Part shown: piece after piece, positions 54,809 to 64,000 of the stretch
Numbering within the stretch: position 1 is the stretch's first letter
Layout of the letters: the number at the start of each line of letters is the position of its first letter
Notes under the pieces: model-generated
Databases searched by the model: none
What the model was told of the DNA's origin: nothing
The model's input: only the letters and a program-made list of their open reading frames with translations
From: Bartonella sp. CM31XJBT
GTDB lineage: Bacteria > Pseudomonadota > Alphaproteobacteria > Rhizobiales > Rhizobiaceae
Assembly (NCBI RefSeq): GCF_028618555.1
Contig: NZ_JAQITD010000006.1
Location: forward strand, 1-64,000
DNA: 64,000 bases
Direction: 5' to 3'
Made by a program: the position numbers and the translations under genes

Positions 54809-56256
54809 TTCTTTCGGTCCTCTAAAGCTTCTATCGCTTTCAGACGATCTGAAAAAGGATAAGTTGTCTGCCCTATAATTTGGCCATCCTCATGACCTTT
54901 TCCAGCAATGATTAATGTGTCACCAACTTTCAAAAGCTCCACCGCGTAAGAAATAGCCTCACCACGATCTGCTATCTCTATTGCTGTTGGCACCGCCTGT
55001 AAAATATCCTTGCGTATTTTTTCTGGCATTTCTGTGCGAGGATTATCATCCGTTACAATAACAATGTCCGCTTTATCCGCCGCAATTTTTCCCATCAAAG
55101 GTCTTTTTCCTTGATCACGATCTCCTCCACAACCAAAAACAACGATCAAGCGCCCTTGCGTAAAGGGACGAACAGAAAGCAAAACCTGCTCCAAAGCTTC
55201 TGGTTTATGGGCATAATCAATATAAACAAGCGCATTATTTTCTGTCTTTCCCACAAACTCTAATCGCCCAGGTGCCCCCTGCAAAGTTTCAAGCGCAGAA
55301 AAAACCTTACGAGGTGAAGCACCCGTTGCAATTGCTAACCCCGCTGCCATAAGCGCATTGGCGACCTGAAAATCTCCAGCTAAAGGCAAATCAAATGTAT
55401 AAATATTGTTTTCCACACGACACTCAATACACTGTTTTGAGCGTTGATGTTCGACACGATTAATCGTGATAAATTGCCCCTTACGACCAATTGTCAAAAC
55501 ACGGCGACGCGCTTGTGTGACAACATCAATAACCTTTTGTGAATAGACATCATCAGCAAAAATCAAAGCAGGAGCAGATACAGGCAAAAGTGTATCAAAT
55601 AACCTCATTTTAGCCCGCAAATAATCCTCTACCCCCGTGTGATAATCCATGTGATCTCGCCCTAAATTGGTGAAGGCACCAGCCGTTAAACGGACTCCAT
55701 CAAGTCGCCCTTGATCAAGCCCATGCGAAGAAGCTTCAAGAGCTGCATGTGTCACACCTTCATGAGAAATTTCATAAAGAAGACGGTGCAAGACGACCGG
55801 ATCAGGTGTTGTGAGAGAACCATAAACATTCCGTTTAGGAGAAACAACACCAACCGTTCCTATACTCGCAGCACAAAATCCAACATAAGTCCAAATTTGC
55901 CGAAGAAAAGAGACAACAGATGTTTTACCACTTGTACCAGTCACAGCAACGACCGTTTCAGGCTGAGAACCGTAAAAACGTGCAGCTGCCAACGCTAAAC
56001 TATGACGAACATTAGAAACACGTAAAATGGGAACAGATAAATCCTCAAGAACAGCATGACAATCTGTAACGATTGCTCGTGCACCACGCTTTATCGCATC
56101 ATCTATATAGTGTCTTCCATCACTTTTTTTTCCTTGAACAGCAACAAAAACATAGCCTGGCAAAACTTGTCGAGAATCCGCACTTATTCCTGTTATTTCT
56201 ATTGAAGAAAGACTTTCATCTTCAACGCATTCTGTAAAAACTGTTCCCAACAACAT
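54805..56256 (-). CDS. murE: UDP-MurNAc-L-Ala-D-Glu--meso-diaminopimelate ligase
   Basis: Third Mur ligase. 483 residues; P-loop [32 protein letters not shown], and the C-terminal specificity motif DNPRTE, which signals meso-DAP (Lys enzymes differ), as expected for a Gram-negative wall. The first residues (MLLGTVFTE) follow an ATG whose upstream region is AT-rich with no strong ribosome site. It starts 24 bases after ftsI and ends inside murF (four-base overlap). Confidence 0.97.
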   Translation of the reverse strand: MLLGTVFTECVEDESLSSIEITGISADSRQVLPGYVFVAVQGKKSDGRHYIDDAIKRGARAIVTDCHAVLEDLSVPILRVSNVRHSLALAAARFYGSQPETVVAVTGTSGKTSVVSFLRQIWTYVGFCAASIGTVGVVSPKRNVYGSLTTPDPVVLHRLLYEISHEGVTHAALEASSHGLDQGRLDGVRLTAGAFTNLGRDHMDYHTGVEDYLRAKMRLFDTLLPVSAPALIFADDVYSQKVIDVVTQARRRVLTIGRKGQFITINRVEHQRSKQCIECRVENNIYTFDLPLAGDFQVANALMAAGLAIATGASPRKVFSALETLQGAPGRLEFVGKTENNALVYIDYAHKPEALEQVLLSVRPFTQGRLIVVFGCGGDRDQGKRPLMGKIAADKADIVIVTDDNPRTEMPEKIRKDILQAVPTAIEIADRGEAISYAVELLKVGDTLIIAGKGHEDGQIIGQTTYPFSDRLKAIEALEDRKK

Positions 56257-56279
56257 GATAACGCACCTTTATATTCATT

Positions 56280-58022
56280 TTACCGTTGTTTAACGAAACT
56301 TGAATTGCTCTTTTTACTTAAAAGAGGCTCATATTCTTTTTTAAAATCGGGTTTTACACCAAGAAAACTAGCTGTGCGACGAACAATATTAGCAAGCATT
56401 GGTCCAGCATTCATCCCCGCTGTTGCTGAACGCTGTCCCTCAGCAGGCTTTGGTTCATCAATAATTGTTAAAACAACATAAGCAGGATCCTCAATAGGAA
56501 AAGCAGCAAGAAAACTATTGAAATTTTTTGTTTTAGAATATTTTCCATTTTCAACTTTTTCAGCTGTTCCTGTCTTACCACCTACACGATAGCCTTCTAC
56601 TTTTGCATTACGTCCAGAACCAATATCACTATTTAATTGATAAAGGTAACGCATATTTTGACTTGTTTTAGCCTGCAAAACCCGTTTTGCATGGTGCAAA
56701 GTTTGTTCTTTTGGCCGTTTTAAAAATGTCGGAGCAATTAACCAACCACCATTCATTAAAGCAGCAGCCCCGACAGCTGTTTGCAAGGGTGTTGTTGCCA
56801 TACCATGCCCAAAAGAAATCGTCATAGAATGGATATCCTTCCAATGATTTGGCACAATAGGGTGGGCAACTTCAGGCAACTCTGTTGTGAGACGATCCAG
56901 TAATCCAAGTTTTTGCAAAAAACCACGATGTTTATCAATCCCTATCGCCAACGCCTCTTTAGCAGAACCAATATTAGAAGAATAAATAAAAACCTCCCAT
57001 AACGTTAAGGGTCGATTTTTTCCATGAAAATCATGAATAGTATAGCCACTACTTGCTTTTATTGGCTTTGAAGCATCAATAATACTGTTTAAATGAAAAA
57101 TATCGGAATCAAGAGCCATAGCGGTCGTAAAACTTTTAATGATCGATCCCATTTCAAAAGCTCCTGCCGTCATCCGATTGAGACGATCACTTTTTAAAGC
57201 TTCAACAGGATTTCCAGGATCAAAGTCTGGTAGTGATGCCAAAGCCAAAACTTCCCCCGTATGTATATTTAAAATAACAGCTCCTGCAGCAATTGCCTTA
57301 TAACGCTTCATAGCCTGAATAAGTTCATCATGAACAATTGACTGAACACGCACATCAATCGAAAGCTGAACTTGTTTTAATGATTCTTCCATGGCAAGAC
57401 CAGCGGCACGCAAAGCACTCAGCCCCGCATCATCAATGTATTTTTCCATACCTGCAATGCCCTGATTATCAACATTCACCATACCGAGAATATGAGAAGT
57501 TACAGGTCCATCAGGATAAAAACGACGAATTTCAGTCCGAAAACCAATTCCTGGTATACCAAGAGCCATAATTTGCGTCTTCTGCATTGGTGTTAACCCA
57601 CGCTGTATCCAAGAAAAACCAGATTTTCTTTTTAAGCGCTTATAGGTTTCCTGCCAATTAAGATCAGGCAAAACTGTTGAGAGCAATTCAATTGTTTCAT
57701 CCACATCAATAATACGTCGTGGCTCAGCAAAAAGTGAATAAGTTTTAATATCTGTTGCCAATAAACGACCATTACGATCAACGATATCAGGCCGTGCCAT
57801 CAATTGAAGAACTCCTGGCCCCTTTGCTTCTTCAATCTGTCCACCTTCCAACCCATAAGAAATAAGGCAAGCCCCCATGATTCCATATAAAATTAAAAAG
57901 CAGAACAACGAAAAAAGCAAACGTGGACGACTAGAATAGGGACGACGAACAGAAACATTATGATTATTCAACGAATTCTTTAAGCGCTTTTTCTTCTGTG
58001 AGAATAAAAAAGTCGATTTCAT
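56280..58022 (-). CDS. ftsI: septal penicillin-binding protein 3 (FtsI)
   Basis: Transpeptidase that crosslinks septal peptidoglycan. 580 residues. One N-terminal transmembrane segment (about 34-56), then the pedestal domain, then the transpeptidase domain with active Ser in GSIIKSFTTAM (SxxK), SSN in YSSNIGSAKEA and KTGT in VGGKTGTAEK. It begins on the last base of ftsL (ATG/TGA-type overlap), so it is coupled to ftsL. Confidence 0.96.
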   Translation of the reverse strand: MKSTFLFSQKKKRLKNSLNNHNVSVRRPYSSRPRLLFSLFCFLILYGIMGACLISYGLEGGQIEEAKGPGVLQLMARPDIVDRNGRLLATDIKTYSLFAEPRRIIDVDETIELLSTVLPDLNWQETYKRLKRKSGFSWIQRGLTPMQKTQIMALGIPGIGFRTEIRRFYPDGPVTSHILGMVNVDNQGIAGMEKYIDDAGLSALRAAGLAMEESLKQVQLSIDVRVQSIVHDELIQAMKRYKAIAAGAVILNIHTGEVLALASLPDFDPGNPVEALKSDRLNRMTAGAFEMGSIIKSFTTAMALDSDIFHLNSIIDASKPIKASSGYTIHDFHGKNRPLTLWEVFIYSSNIGSAKEALAIGIDKHRGFLQKLGLLDRLTTELPEVAHPIVPNHWKDIHSMTISFGHGMATTPLQTAVGAAALMNGGWLIAPTFLKRPKEQTLHHAKRVLQAKTSQNMRYLYQLNSDIGSGRNAKVEGYRVGGKTGTAEKVENGKYSKTKNFNSFLAAFPIEDPAYVVLTIIDEPKPAEGQRSATAGMNAGPMLANIVRRTASFLGVKPDFKKEYEPLLSKKSNSSFVKQR

Positions 58023-58426
58023 TACTGCGCGCCTTTTTGGACAACACTATTGATCTGAGAAGCTCGATTATTTGTCAAAATATCCTGATTATCTTCCAAG
58101 ATATTTTGTTTAATCACTTCTTCAATTTGATCATGTACCTGTACCGGAATGTCTTTAAACTCCACGATTTGACGCGGCTGTATAACCTCTAACCCAAGTT
58201 CTTTCTGATAACGTTTCGCAAGTTTTTGCATGCGTGAAGGCCTTATCATCACAGCCCACTCAGCATGAAGCAAACTTACCGTATTTTTTGCTGCAGCAAT
58301 TTCATGCTCAAGATGAAGAACTTCGTTCATTCGTTTTTGAACATCATATTTTACCTTATAAGTAAGACCTGCCATACAAATCATAATCAACACTAAAATC
58401 ATATCAAATGTACGAAAAACTGTCAT
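58022..58426 (-). CDS. ftsL: cell-division protein FtsL
   Basis: Small bitopic divisome protein of 134 residues forming a complex with FtsQ and FtsB-like partners. A transmembrane segment near residues 7-24 ([19 protein letters not shown]) is followed by a coiled coil ([23 protein letters not shown]) and a periplasmic tail. Sequence is poorly conserved, so identity rests on position between rsmH and ftsI, size and topology. Overlaps rsmH by four bases. Confidence 0.9.
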   Translation of the reverse strand: MTVFRTFDMILVLIMICMAGLTYKVKYDVQKRMNEVLHLEHEIAAAKNTVSLLHAEWAVMIRPSRMQKLAKRYQKELGLEVIQPRQIVEFKDIPVQVHDQIEEVIKQNILEDNQDILTNNRASQINSVVQKGAQ

Positions 58427-59421
58427 TTTTTGCTGCCTTCAAAACTGGCAATCTCTGCTAAACCAAATAATTTCATATCTGCTGCAAGAGCCTCTGCTTC
58501 AGTCCGTACACCAATACGCAACCTCGCAGAACGTGAACGAGGATTTTTCTGTAACTCCTCTTTAGTTGCCGTGATCCCACCTTTAAACAAAGGAAAAAAT
58601 GTTGCTGGAGCAGCCTTCATTTCAGGCAGATAGCGTGATCTCATACATTCTCCAGAACGAGCCGAAAAAAATCTTTTGACCATACGATCTTCAAGAGAAT
58701 GAAAACTGACAACCCCCAAACGGCCTCCAGCTTTTAAAACGCGTTCAGCAGCAAATAAACCACATGCCAATTCACCAATTTCATCATTAACATAGATACG
58801 AAGAGCCTGAAATACACGTGTTGCTGGATGAATACGATCTCCCGGTTTACGTCCTATCAACGCTTCGATAGCATACGCCAAATCACCTGTACGCAAAAAA
58901 GGCTGTACAACACGACGCTTTTCAATCATCCGTGCAATTCGCCCCGCATAACGCTCTTCTCCTAATATCTTAAAAATACGTGCCAAATCCCTTGCTTTTA
59001 AATGATTGACAACATCGCTGGCTGTAAAACCAGTCTGAGCCATTCGCATGTCCAATGGACCATCTTTTTGAAAAGAAAAACCTCTTTCTGCTTCATCCAG
59101 CTGCATTGAAGAGACACCAATATCCAAAATAACTGCATCCACCTTCTCTTCAACGACACGATCGAGCTGTGAAAATGCCATATGGACCAAACGAAGACGT
59201 GGAAAAAATTCTTCAACAAGCGATTGTCCTGCACTGATAGCATGAGGATCACGATCAAGAGCGATCACCTGTGCCCCTGCCTTTAACAAAGCGCGCGTGT
59301 AACCACCAGCACCAAAGGTACCATCAATTACTTTTGCTCCAACCAATGGCATAAGCCCAGTCAAAACTGGCTGCAACAACACTGGAATATGGCGTTCAGC
59401 TCTTTGATCCTGATTTATCAA
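58423..59421 (-). CDS. rsmH: 16S rRNA (cytosine(1402)-N4)-methyltransferase
   Basis: First gene of the visible dcw operon (MraW). 332 residues. SAM motif [44 protein letters not shown] and [20 protein letters not shown] are family marks. The start codon appears to be TTG at 59421 with ACGGA 5-6 bases before; no upstream ATG fits. mraZ, which commonly precedes it in other bacteria, is not found in the 260 bases between it and rnpB. Confidence 0.95.
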   Translation of the reverse strand: MINQDQRAERHIPVLLQPVLTGLMPLVGAKVIDGTFGAGGYTRALLKAGAQVIALDRDPHAISAGQSLVEEFFPRLRLVHMAFSQLDRVVEEKVDAVILDIGVSSMQLDEAERGFSFQKDGPLDMRMAQTGFTASDVVNHLKARDLARIFKILGEERYAGRIARMIEKRRVVQPFLRTGDLAYAIEALIGRKPGDRIHPATRVFQALRIYVNDEIGELACGLFAAERVLKAGGRLGVVSFHSLEDRMVKRFFSARSGECMRSRYLPEMKAAPATFFPLFKGGITATKEELQKNPRSRSARLRIGVRTEAEALAADMKLFGLAEIASFEGSKK

Positions 59422-59689
59422 AATAATCCGTCTTGAAGTTATGCTGTCTCAAATCAACAGCTCTCTCATGGCAACTGATCTTAGAATAACCTAGCCTTCA
59501 ACTTTCATATTAATCACAATGAACGAAAAAACTAAAGTTATCCCAAAACAGATCCTAACGCATTATACTTAAAGAAATGTTATAATTTTTTAAAACACTT
59601 TGCTCAAGTGTCCATTTCAAACACATAGACTCCATAAAAGATCATATATAATCGATCTTATAAAATATCGCGTATCATCATGAAATATC
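59422..59689. other. gap between rnpB and rsmH, no mraZ
   Basis: About 270 AT-rich bases that should hold the dcw operon promoter. No frame resembling MraZ was seen on the minus strand. Confidence 0.6.
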
Positions 59690-60074
59690 AGTCGGCCTAT
59701 AAGCCGGGTTCTGTAGAGTAAAGCTTACACTTTACATGGCAACCATTCATCTGGGACGGATGTTACCATCCGCCTCGTGCAACCTACCCGAATGACTCGC
59801 CCGGAAATCGGCTGCAAATTAAATTTTGCACGTCATTTCTATTTGGTCTTGCTCCCGGTGGGGTTTACCTTGCCACATTCATTACTGAATGCGCGGTGGG
59901 CTCTTACTCCACCCTTTCACCCTTACCTATAAAAATAGGCGGTTTACTTTCTGTGGCACTTTCCCTAGGGTCACCCCCGCCGGGTGTTACCCGGCACCGT
60001 CTTTCCATGGAGCCCGGACTTTCCTCACCTGCCATATTTCAGCATCAGACAAGCGCGGCTGCCCAGCCGACTGA
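59690..60074 (-). ncRNA. rnpB: RNase P RNA, bacterial type A
   Basis: On the minus strand the RNA reads, in order: GAGGAAAGTCCGGGCTCC near the 5' part (conserved CR-I), GGGTAACACCCGGCGGGGG, AGGGTGAAAGGGTG and TAAGAGCCCACCGC, AGACCAAATAG, and the 3' end ACAGAACCCGGCTTATAGGC (CR-V). The ends are set by the paired termini near 60073 (GTCAGTCGGCTGGGC) and 59691 (GGCCGAC). It cleaves the 5' leader of pre-tRNAs. No long T-run follows; the terminator was not determined. Confidence 0.95.
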
Positions 60075-60157
60075 CATATTGATTTATAAAATATTTTTTG
60101 CTCAATGAAAATAGCATCTTAAAATATTTTATGACAAACCTCTCTCAACAGATGTTT

Positions 60158-60682
60158 TTATTTTAATGAAGCCAGATAAGTTTTCACTTTTGCGCAATAT
60201 TTCGCCGAAATGGAATTCATTTTTTTTGCAGCATGACCTGCGTTATATTTAAGGATTGTACCACACGTACTTCCACCACTGAGTTTATACGCCCGTGCCA
60301 AATAACGCATACCATATTCAAGATTGGTCGCAGGATCGTACAAATCCTGTACAGAACCACTAAAGCCCAACCCTCGTGCCGTAGAGGGTTTAATTTGCAT
60401 CAAACCTATTTCGCCAGCAGCCCCCTTTATACCTGCCTTATAATTACTTTCAACTTTTACAACAGCATGTGCTAAATTAACGGGAACATTATATTTATTC
60501 GCAAGTTTCTGAATAAGAAACTCATAAGGGCGATCAGGAATCTTAGGAGCAACAATCACTGAGGCTTCTCCTGATTCCGCAACATTTAAGACACTATGAG
60601 TCCAACTTATGTCAAATACAAAAAATACAGCACACGCTGTATTTAACAAGATTTTCAAAAATTGCATTTTCTTTCTCTTCAC
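60158..60682 (-). CDS. secreted lytic transglycosylase (SLT domain)
   Basis: Cleaves glycan strands of peptidoglycan. 174 residues: an N-terminal signal peptide (about 1-28) then an SLT domain with the catalytic Glu in HAVVKVESNYKAGIKGAAGE, GLMQIKPSTARGLG, NLEYGMRYLARAYKLSGGS and a C-terminal helix. Single-domain, so likely a small periplasmic enzyme or a virB1-like type. It lies beyond rnpB from the dcw cluster, with about 85 bases between; no secretion-system genes are nearby. Confidence 0.9.
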   Translation of the reverse strand: MKRKKMQFLKILLNTACAVFFVFDISWTHSVLNVAESGEASVIVAPKIPDRPYEFLIQKLANKYNVPVNLAHAVVKVESNYKAGIKGAAGEIGLMQIKPSTARGLGFSGSVQDLYDPATNLEYGMRYLARAYKLSGGSTCGTILKYNAGHAAKKMNSISAKYCAKVKTYLASLK

Positions 60683-62028
60683 TCAAACATTCTCAAATTC
60701 TAGCCGCAAGTAATTTGCAAACGTATTATACAAAAAAAGAAAGCAAAAGAACGGCTTGAAAAAGGAAAGAGTAAGACAATTTCAAGATAAAATCATGTAA
60801 CAAAAGAATATCTCTTTATTCACAAATCATAGATTTCTCTATATCATAAAATAAAAAAATAAAGAAACTATGGTTAAGCTTATAGCGTATTAAATAAAAT
60901 GATATAATCTATAAATTGCTGCTATCGCTATTGTATCACTTAATTTTTATATTAAAAAAATCGCATCTTAACTAGATGTAACATTTTTTACATAAAATTA
61001 TTAATTTTTTTATTGGGATCAATCCCACAAAGTAAGAGAGACAAGAGCATCTTTTTACCGGAGATGCTCAATATCAAGAAAGTTTCATAAAAATATAAAC
61101 CGCTATCAACGCTTCTCTCTGGTTAAAACACCCACAGCACTCTTTATATCCGATAAAACCTCAACAAATCACAAAACAAATCCCCCCATTATCGCACATA
61201 AAAAATTCATAAATATACTAAAACCATCATACTCTTTACCAATTCAAAATATTGCAACAGACTTTTAGCTCTCAAGATGTCTCAAAGAAGCTTTTTAATT
61301 CCTTTTTAAAAGAGCTATTATCCACACAGTCCTCCCACTGGTAGTGTACTAGAAACTAATTTTGATTTTTTCACCATGAATAAATTTAAAATGAGAAAAT
61401 TTTACAATTCTTAAGATTCTTATTCAAGATAAAATGATAATTTATCATTATAAAACAATATACTAAAAAAGTTATATCCGTCTTTGTCTCTACAATAAAG
61501 CTTAACAATTACTTGTGTCTGTTTTTTTGAAAAATGTTAGAAAACTCAATACCCCCAAAGCCTTTTTAAATAAAAATAGACCTCTCATCTTCATTCAAAT
61601 ATTTTTTCTTTGTCACAGACTATCACCTTATCAGCCTTGCACCTCATTTTCAGAAATCATACAAGTGGATAAATATCCTAAAACCCGTAGAACAAAGAAA
61701 GCTTAAATCCTTTAAAAAATTTTATTTTCTCATATCAAATAAAAAAATAACTGGCATATAAAATGCGATTAACGTATTTTATTATAGTCAATACTGCTTT
61801 TGTCATTGTAGCGATTGATAATGCAATTAACTTGACCAATACCCTTGATAGATTTTCTATCTCTCCTGTAATGATTGCAACATTACCGTTATACTCCGAC
61901 TGCACACCTTTTGAGTAAGATAAATTTGTTAATTATCTTACAAATTGATTATCTCCTCGCACTTTTCAAAACTTCACGAAAAGCTCTTTCTCCTTAAAAT
62001 AAAACCCAAAAGCGCAATTAAAAAATAG
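60683..62028. other. long non-coding gap
   Basis: About 1.35 kb, AT-rich. A stable hairpin lies at 61045-61069. A 51-codon frame at 61763-61918 (MRLTYFIIVNTAFVIVAIDN start, mostly hydrophobic) has no ribosome site and is not supported as a gene. Nothing else is recognised. Confidence 0.55.
61045..61069. repeat. 8-bp stem hairpin
   Basis: GAGCATCT (61045-61052) pairs with AGATGCTC (61062-61069) around nine bases. No T-run follows, so the role is unknown. Confidence 0.5.
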
Positions 62029-62406
62029 CTAAAAATAAGCATTAGCAATGGAAGGACGAGAAATCGCTTTTGAGAGAGCCATAGCAACAGTTTCACCAGA
62101 TTTTTGAGCCTGCTCACGACTCTGACCACTTTTAGCAGCAAGCGCAATTACATCACGACGCAGCTGCGCAATAAACAACTCTTGCTGTTGAGGGTCCATC
62201 TTAGAAAGATGCTTGATAATATCTGGAAAAGACACGGACAATCTCTCTAACAACTCCTCCTCTGTTACATCAAGCTTCTGAGAAGAAAAAGAAGAACGAC
62301 CGGAAAAAAACTGATAAACAACACTACTTTGAGAAGCAAAAAAGACAGCGCCAGAAATAAAAAATACGAATAAAATAAAAATAATACGATGCGAAAAAGA
62401 TCCCAT
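62029..62406 (-). CDS. small membrane-anchored hypothetical protein
   Basis: I do not recognise this. 125 residues: an N-terminal hydrophobic segment (about 8-25), then a polar, helical C-terminal region with Glu- and Gln-rich stretches (VTEEELLERL, MDPQQQELFIAQLRRD) and an Ala-rich segment. It could be a periplasmic helix-rich or bitopic protein. Start ATG with AAGAGATA upstream. It stands alone with gaps on both sides; no operon partner. Confidence 0.65.
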   Translation of the reverse strand: MGSFSHRIIFILFVFFISGAVFFASQSSVVYQFFSGRSSFSSQKLDVTEEELLERLSVSFPDIIKHLSKMDPQQQELFIAQLRRDVIALAAKSGQSREQAQKSGETVAMALSKAISRPSIANAYF

Positions 62407-62635
62407 TATCTCTTACCTAAAGATCACAGAATACAAACATAGATTCCTTTTATGATTCCCCTTATAGCATTCAACAATGCCTCAATAAAGAAAAATCAAA
62501 TTATTAAAAATGAATACGCTAACACTCTCCGCCCAATAAGACCCACCCCTCTATGTATTTAGGTACTATAGGCGAAACAATAACAGATCTTACACTTCCC
62601 CCCTAATAACACCTTACATTTCCTAAAATAATTAC

Positions 62636-62668
62636 AAAAAGCCTGACTGAGGAAATCCTCAGTCAGGC
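62636..62668 (-). terminator. strong intrinsic terminator (minus strand)
   Basis: GCCTGACTGAGG (62641-62652) and CCTCAGTCAGGC (62657-62668) form a 12-bp stem around AAAT, with a run of five A on the + strand (62636-62640), so the U-tail is on the minus-strand transcript. Confidence 0.8.
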
Positions 62669-62691
62669 CAGACAATCTAGGGGATCCACGC

Positions 62692-62701
62692 GGGGGGGGG
62701 G
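62692..62701. repeat. run of ten G
   Basis: A ten-base G homopolymer, rare in this AT-rich sequence. It sits inside the candidate small RNA (as C on the transcript strand). Confidence 0.9.
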
Positions 62702-63659
62702 AGGAGGTTCCCCGATCGTCCTCTTACATCAACCACTAAGATAGCCGATGCAATATTCTTGCTATGGAATAAAATTCTTTAAACAACAAGAAATTCTTAT
62801 CATCTTCTACGCAAAAAAACATAAAAGAATTATAAATTATTTAAAAATGTTTAAATTTAGGCAAAAAAAGTTCAAAATGACCCAATTTGAAGCAATTTTA
62901 TTTCTAGAAGCACCAATTAGAATCTACGATCATTATAACTTTTAAATAGTTTCTTTCATAACTCTGATGATCATAATTAAAAAAACAGTAATTTCTACGT
63001 ATCCACCCTATAAAAATCAAACTACGTAAAAGTAGAATCATTTTTCCAACAGCAATCACCACAAAAAGAAAAACGTAGATTTTTAAAATCTTACACAAAT
63101 AACCGTAAAAAATGAAAAACATCTTCTTGCAAGAAGTCTATGAATTATTCATATAAAACAATAAATTAGAGAAATAAAATCTTATCTATTTTTATAAAAA
63201 ATTTCTGTAAATGATCATTAAAATATTGTTACATCCCTCATGTAAAAATCAATGAAGAATTTAAACTGCTTAATCTTATGAAAAAATGAGAACTCTGAAG
63301 GTATTTGTTTCGAATCATGCCCCATCGTCATTCCAAATAACGATAAATCATTTTACAATAACCAACAGTCTCTAACGCATTTTAACATAACAAACCGAAA
63401 TCAATGCAGACATTTTCTCTTAATCTCTATCATTTAAATGATCCCGTAAAATAATACACACAGTAGTTTCTGTGATAAAAAATTGTATAGTCTGTTCTTC
63501 TAACGTAAACAATTCATTGATTTACAATCATAACTCATCATTTACAATTTACATGAGAGATCTCAAGAACGTAAGGTTCCCTTATTTTCAATCTTCATCT
63601 ATTGAATCAATGAATAGCCATACTATCGCACATTACACACAAGAAGAAGCATATGGATA

Positions 63660-63720
63660 AAAAACATAAAACGATAATGCCGGCTTACAACTTTTACTTA
63701 AACTAAAGACGATGGTGCCC
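63660..63720 (-). repeat. degenerate dispersed intergenic repeat, copy D
   Basis: The minus strand reads GGGCACCATCGTCTTTAG, then TAAGTAAAAGTTGTAAGCCG and ATTATCG, aligning by eye with copy C (GGGCATCACTCTCTTTAC, AATAAAAGTGCAAGCCGC, TATCATT). Confidence 0.4.
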
Positions 63721-64000
63721 TATCAATTTTACGCTATACCCACGGACTGCGTCATAAGATGAGCGGCAAACATAAAAAGAAAGAAAATACGTTTGGCAAG
63801 AACAATGGACTTATTTAATAACCTTCATAACTTCTCATGATAAAGAGATACGAAACTTTAGTGTAATATCACGCTTTTCTTTCCTACTTTCAGCCACGGA
63901 CTATCCATAGATCATCGCCGATCTTATTTTTATGAATATAATGCAAAACACATAGATGAACACCATATATGAATGCTTATAGGAAGAAATAAACGTAAAG

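Larger units (their letters stand above)
62636..62770 (-). ncRNA. candidate structured small RNA ending in a strong terminator
   Basis: Reading the minus strand, a region with possible stems is followed by a near-perfect terminator. CATC/GATG arms lie near 62750 and 62729, and GGGGA pairs with TCCCC across the C-run (62714 to 62679). No protein frame precedes the terminator. Bartonella is known to carry a genus-specific family of intergenic small RNAs (Brt) with 3' terminators; whether this belongs cannot be told without alignment. The 5' end and promoter were not found. Confidence 0.35.
62407..64000. other. terminal non-coding region
   Basis: No supported gene. It holds a candidate small RNA with a terminator (62640-62770) and copy D of the dispersed repeat (63660-63720). 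Frames seen on either strand are short and without family-like features. Confidence 0.5.

Noticed and set aside
61763-61918. 51-codon hydrophobic frame
   Set aside because: No ribosome site, no homologue recognised, in a gap of otherwise stop-rich sequence. Could be a fragment of a membrane protein.
62692-62701. Phase-variable gene at the G10 run
   Set aside because: No coding frame crosses it, so slippage would not switch a protein; only a small-RNA role remains possible.

Overview
The window is an AT-rich, gap-rich alphaproteobacterial chromosome segment, most likely from Bartonella. The evidence is: a circularly permuted two-piece tmRNA; an SspB-alpha adaptor next to it; a complete division and cell-wall (dcw) cluster ending in an unusually long FtsZ (about 590 residues, as known for Bartonella); Rhizobiales-type small proteins (DUF4169, ribbon-helix-helix); and long non-coding gaps with decayed genes, typical of reductive evolution. 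The species is not decided.

Layout. 1-5.7 kb: a CycA-like amino-acid permease, ilvC, pdxJ and a small RecD-like helicase. 5.7-9.5 kb: a decayed accessory segment with one intact gene (D-2-hydroxyacid dehydrogenase), a remnant of a type III restriction or helicase protein, an integrase C-terminal remnant and a frameshifted clavaminate-synthase-like dioxygenase. 9.5-18.5 kb, all minus strand: ilvI (with an attenuator-like leader), miaA, a DegP/HtrA protease, hflC-hflK and folA-thyA. 18.6-24.2 kb: three tandem KgtP-type 2-oxoglutarate permease paralogs, each with its own terminator. 24.3-32.8 kb: a DUF2853-like protein, ssrA, sspB, two small genes, uvrD, a hexapeptide acetyltransferase, a SCO1-family protein, prmA and aminopeptidase P. 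32.8-34.8 kb: one unrecognised membrane-anchored protein between diverged direct repeats. 34.8-60.7 kb, minus strand: ligA, recN, bamD, lpxC, ftsZ, ftsA, ftsQ, ddl, murB, murC, murG, ftsW, murD, mraY, murF, murE, ftsI, ftsL, rsmH, then rnpB and a lytic transglycosylase. 60.7-64 kb: mostly non-coding, with one small membrane protein and a terminator-bearing candidate small RNA.

How it works together. In transcription order (from high to low coordinates) the dcw block makes lipid II from UDP-MurNAc (murB-F, mraY, murG, ddl), exports and crosslinks it at the septum (ftsW, ftsI, ftsL, ftsQ), and positions division (ftsA, ftsZ). lpxC and bamD add outer-membrane biogenesis, and recN and ligA add DNA repair. 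tmRNA and SspB form one quality-control module: the tag is encoded about 270 bases before the adaptor that delivers tagged proteins to ClpXP. HflK/HflC and DegP form an envelope proteolysis block. The three KgtP paralogs suggest uptake of host dicarboxylates.

The least ordinary parts are the 5.8-9.4 kb gene graveyard, the ilvI leader (promoter, Val-rich mini-ORF, two tandem terminators), the KgtP triplication, the repeat-flanked orphan gene at 33.6 kb, the candidate sRNA at 62.6 kb, and a degenerate dispersed repeat in at least four gaps. I found no clear new multi-gene system; the best candidates are regulatory.
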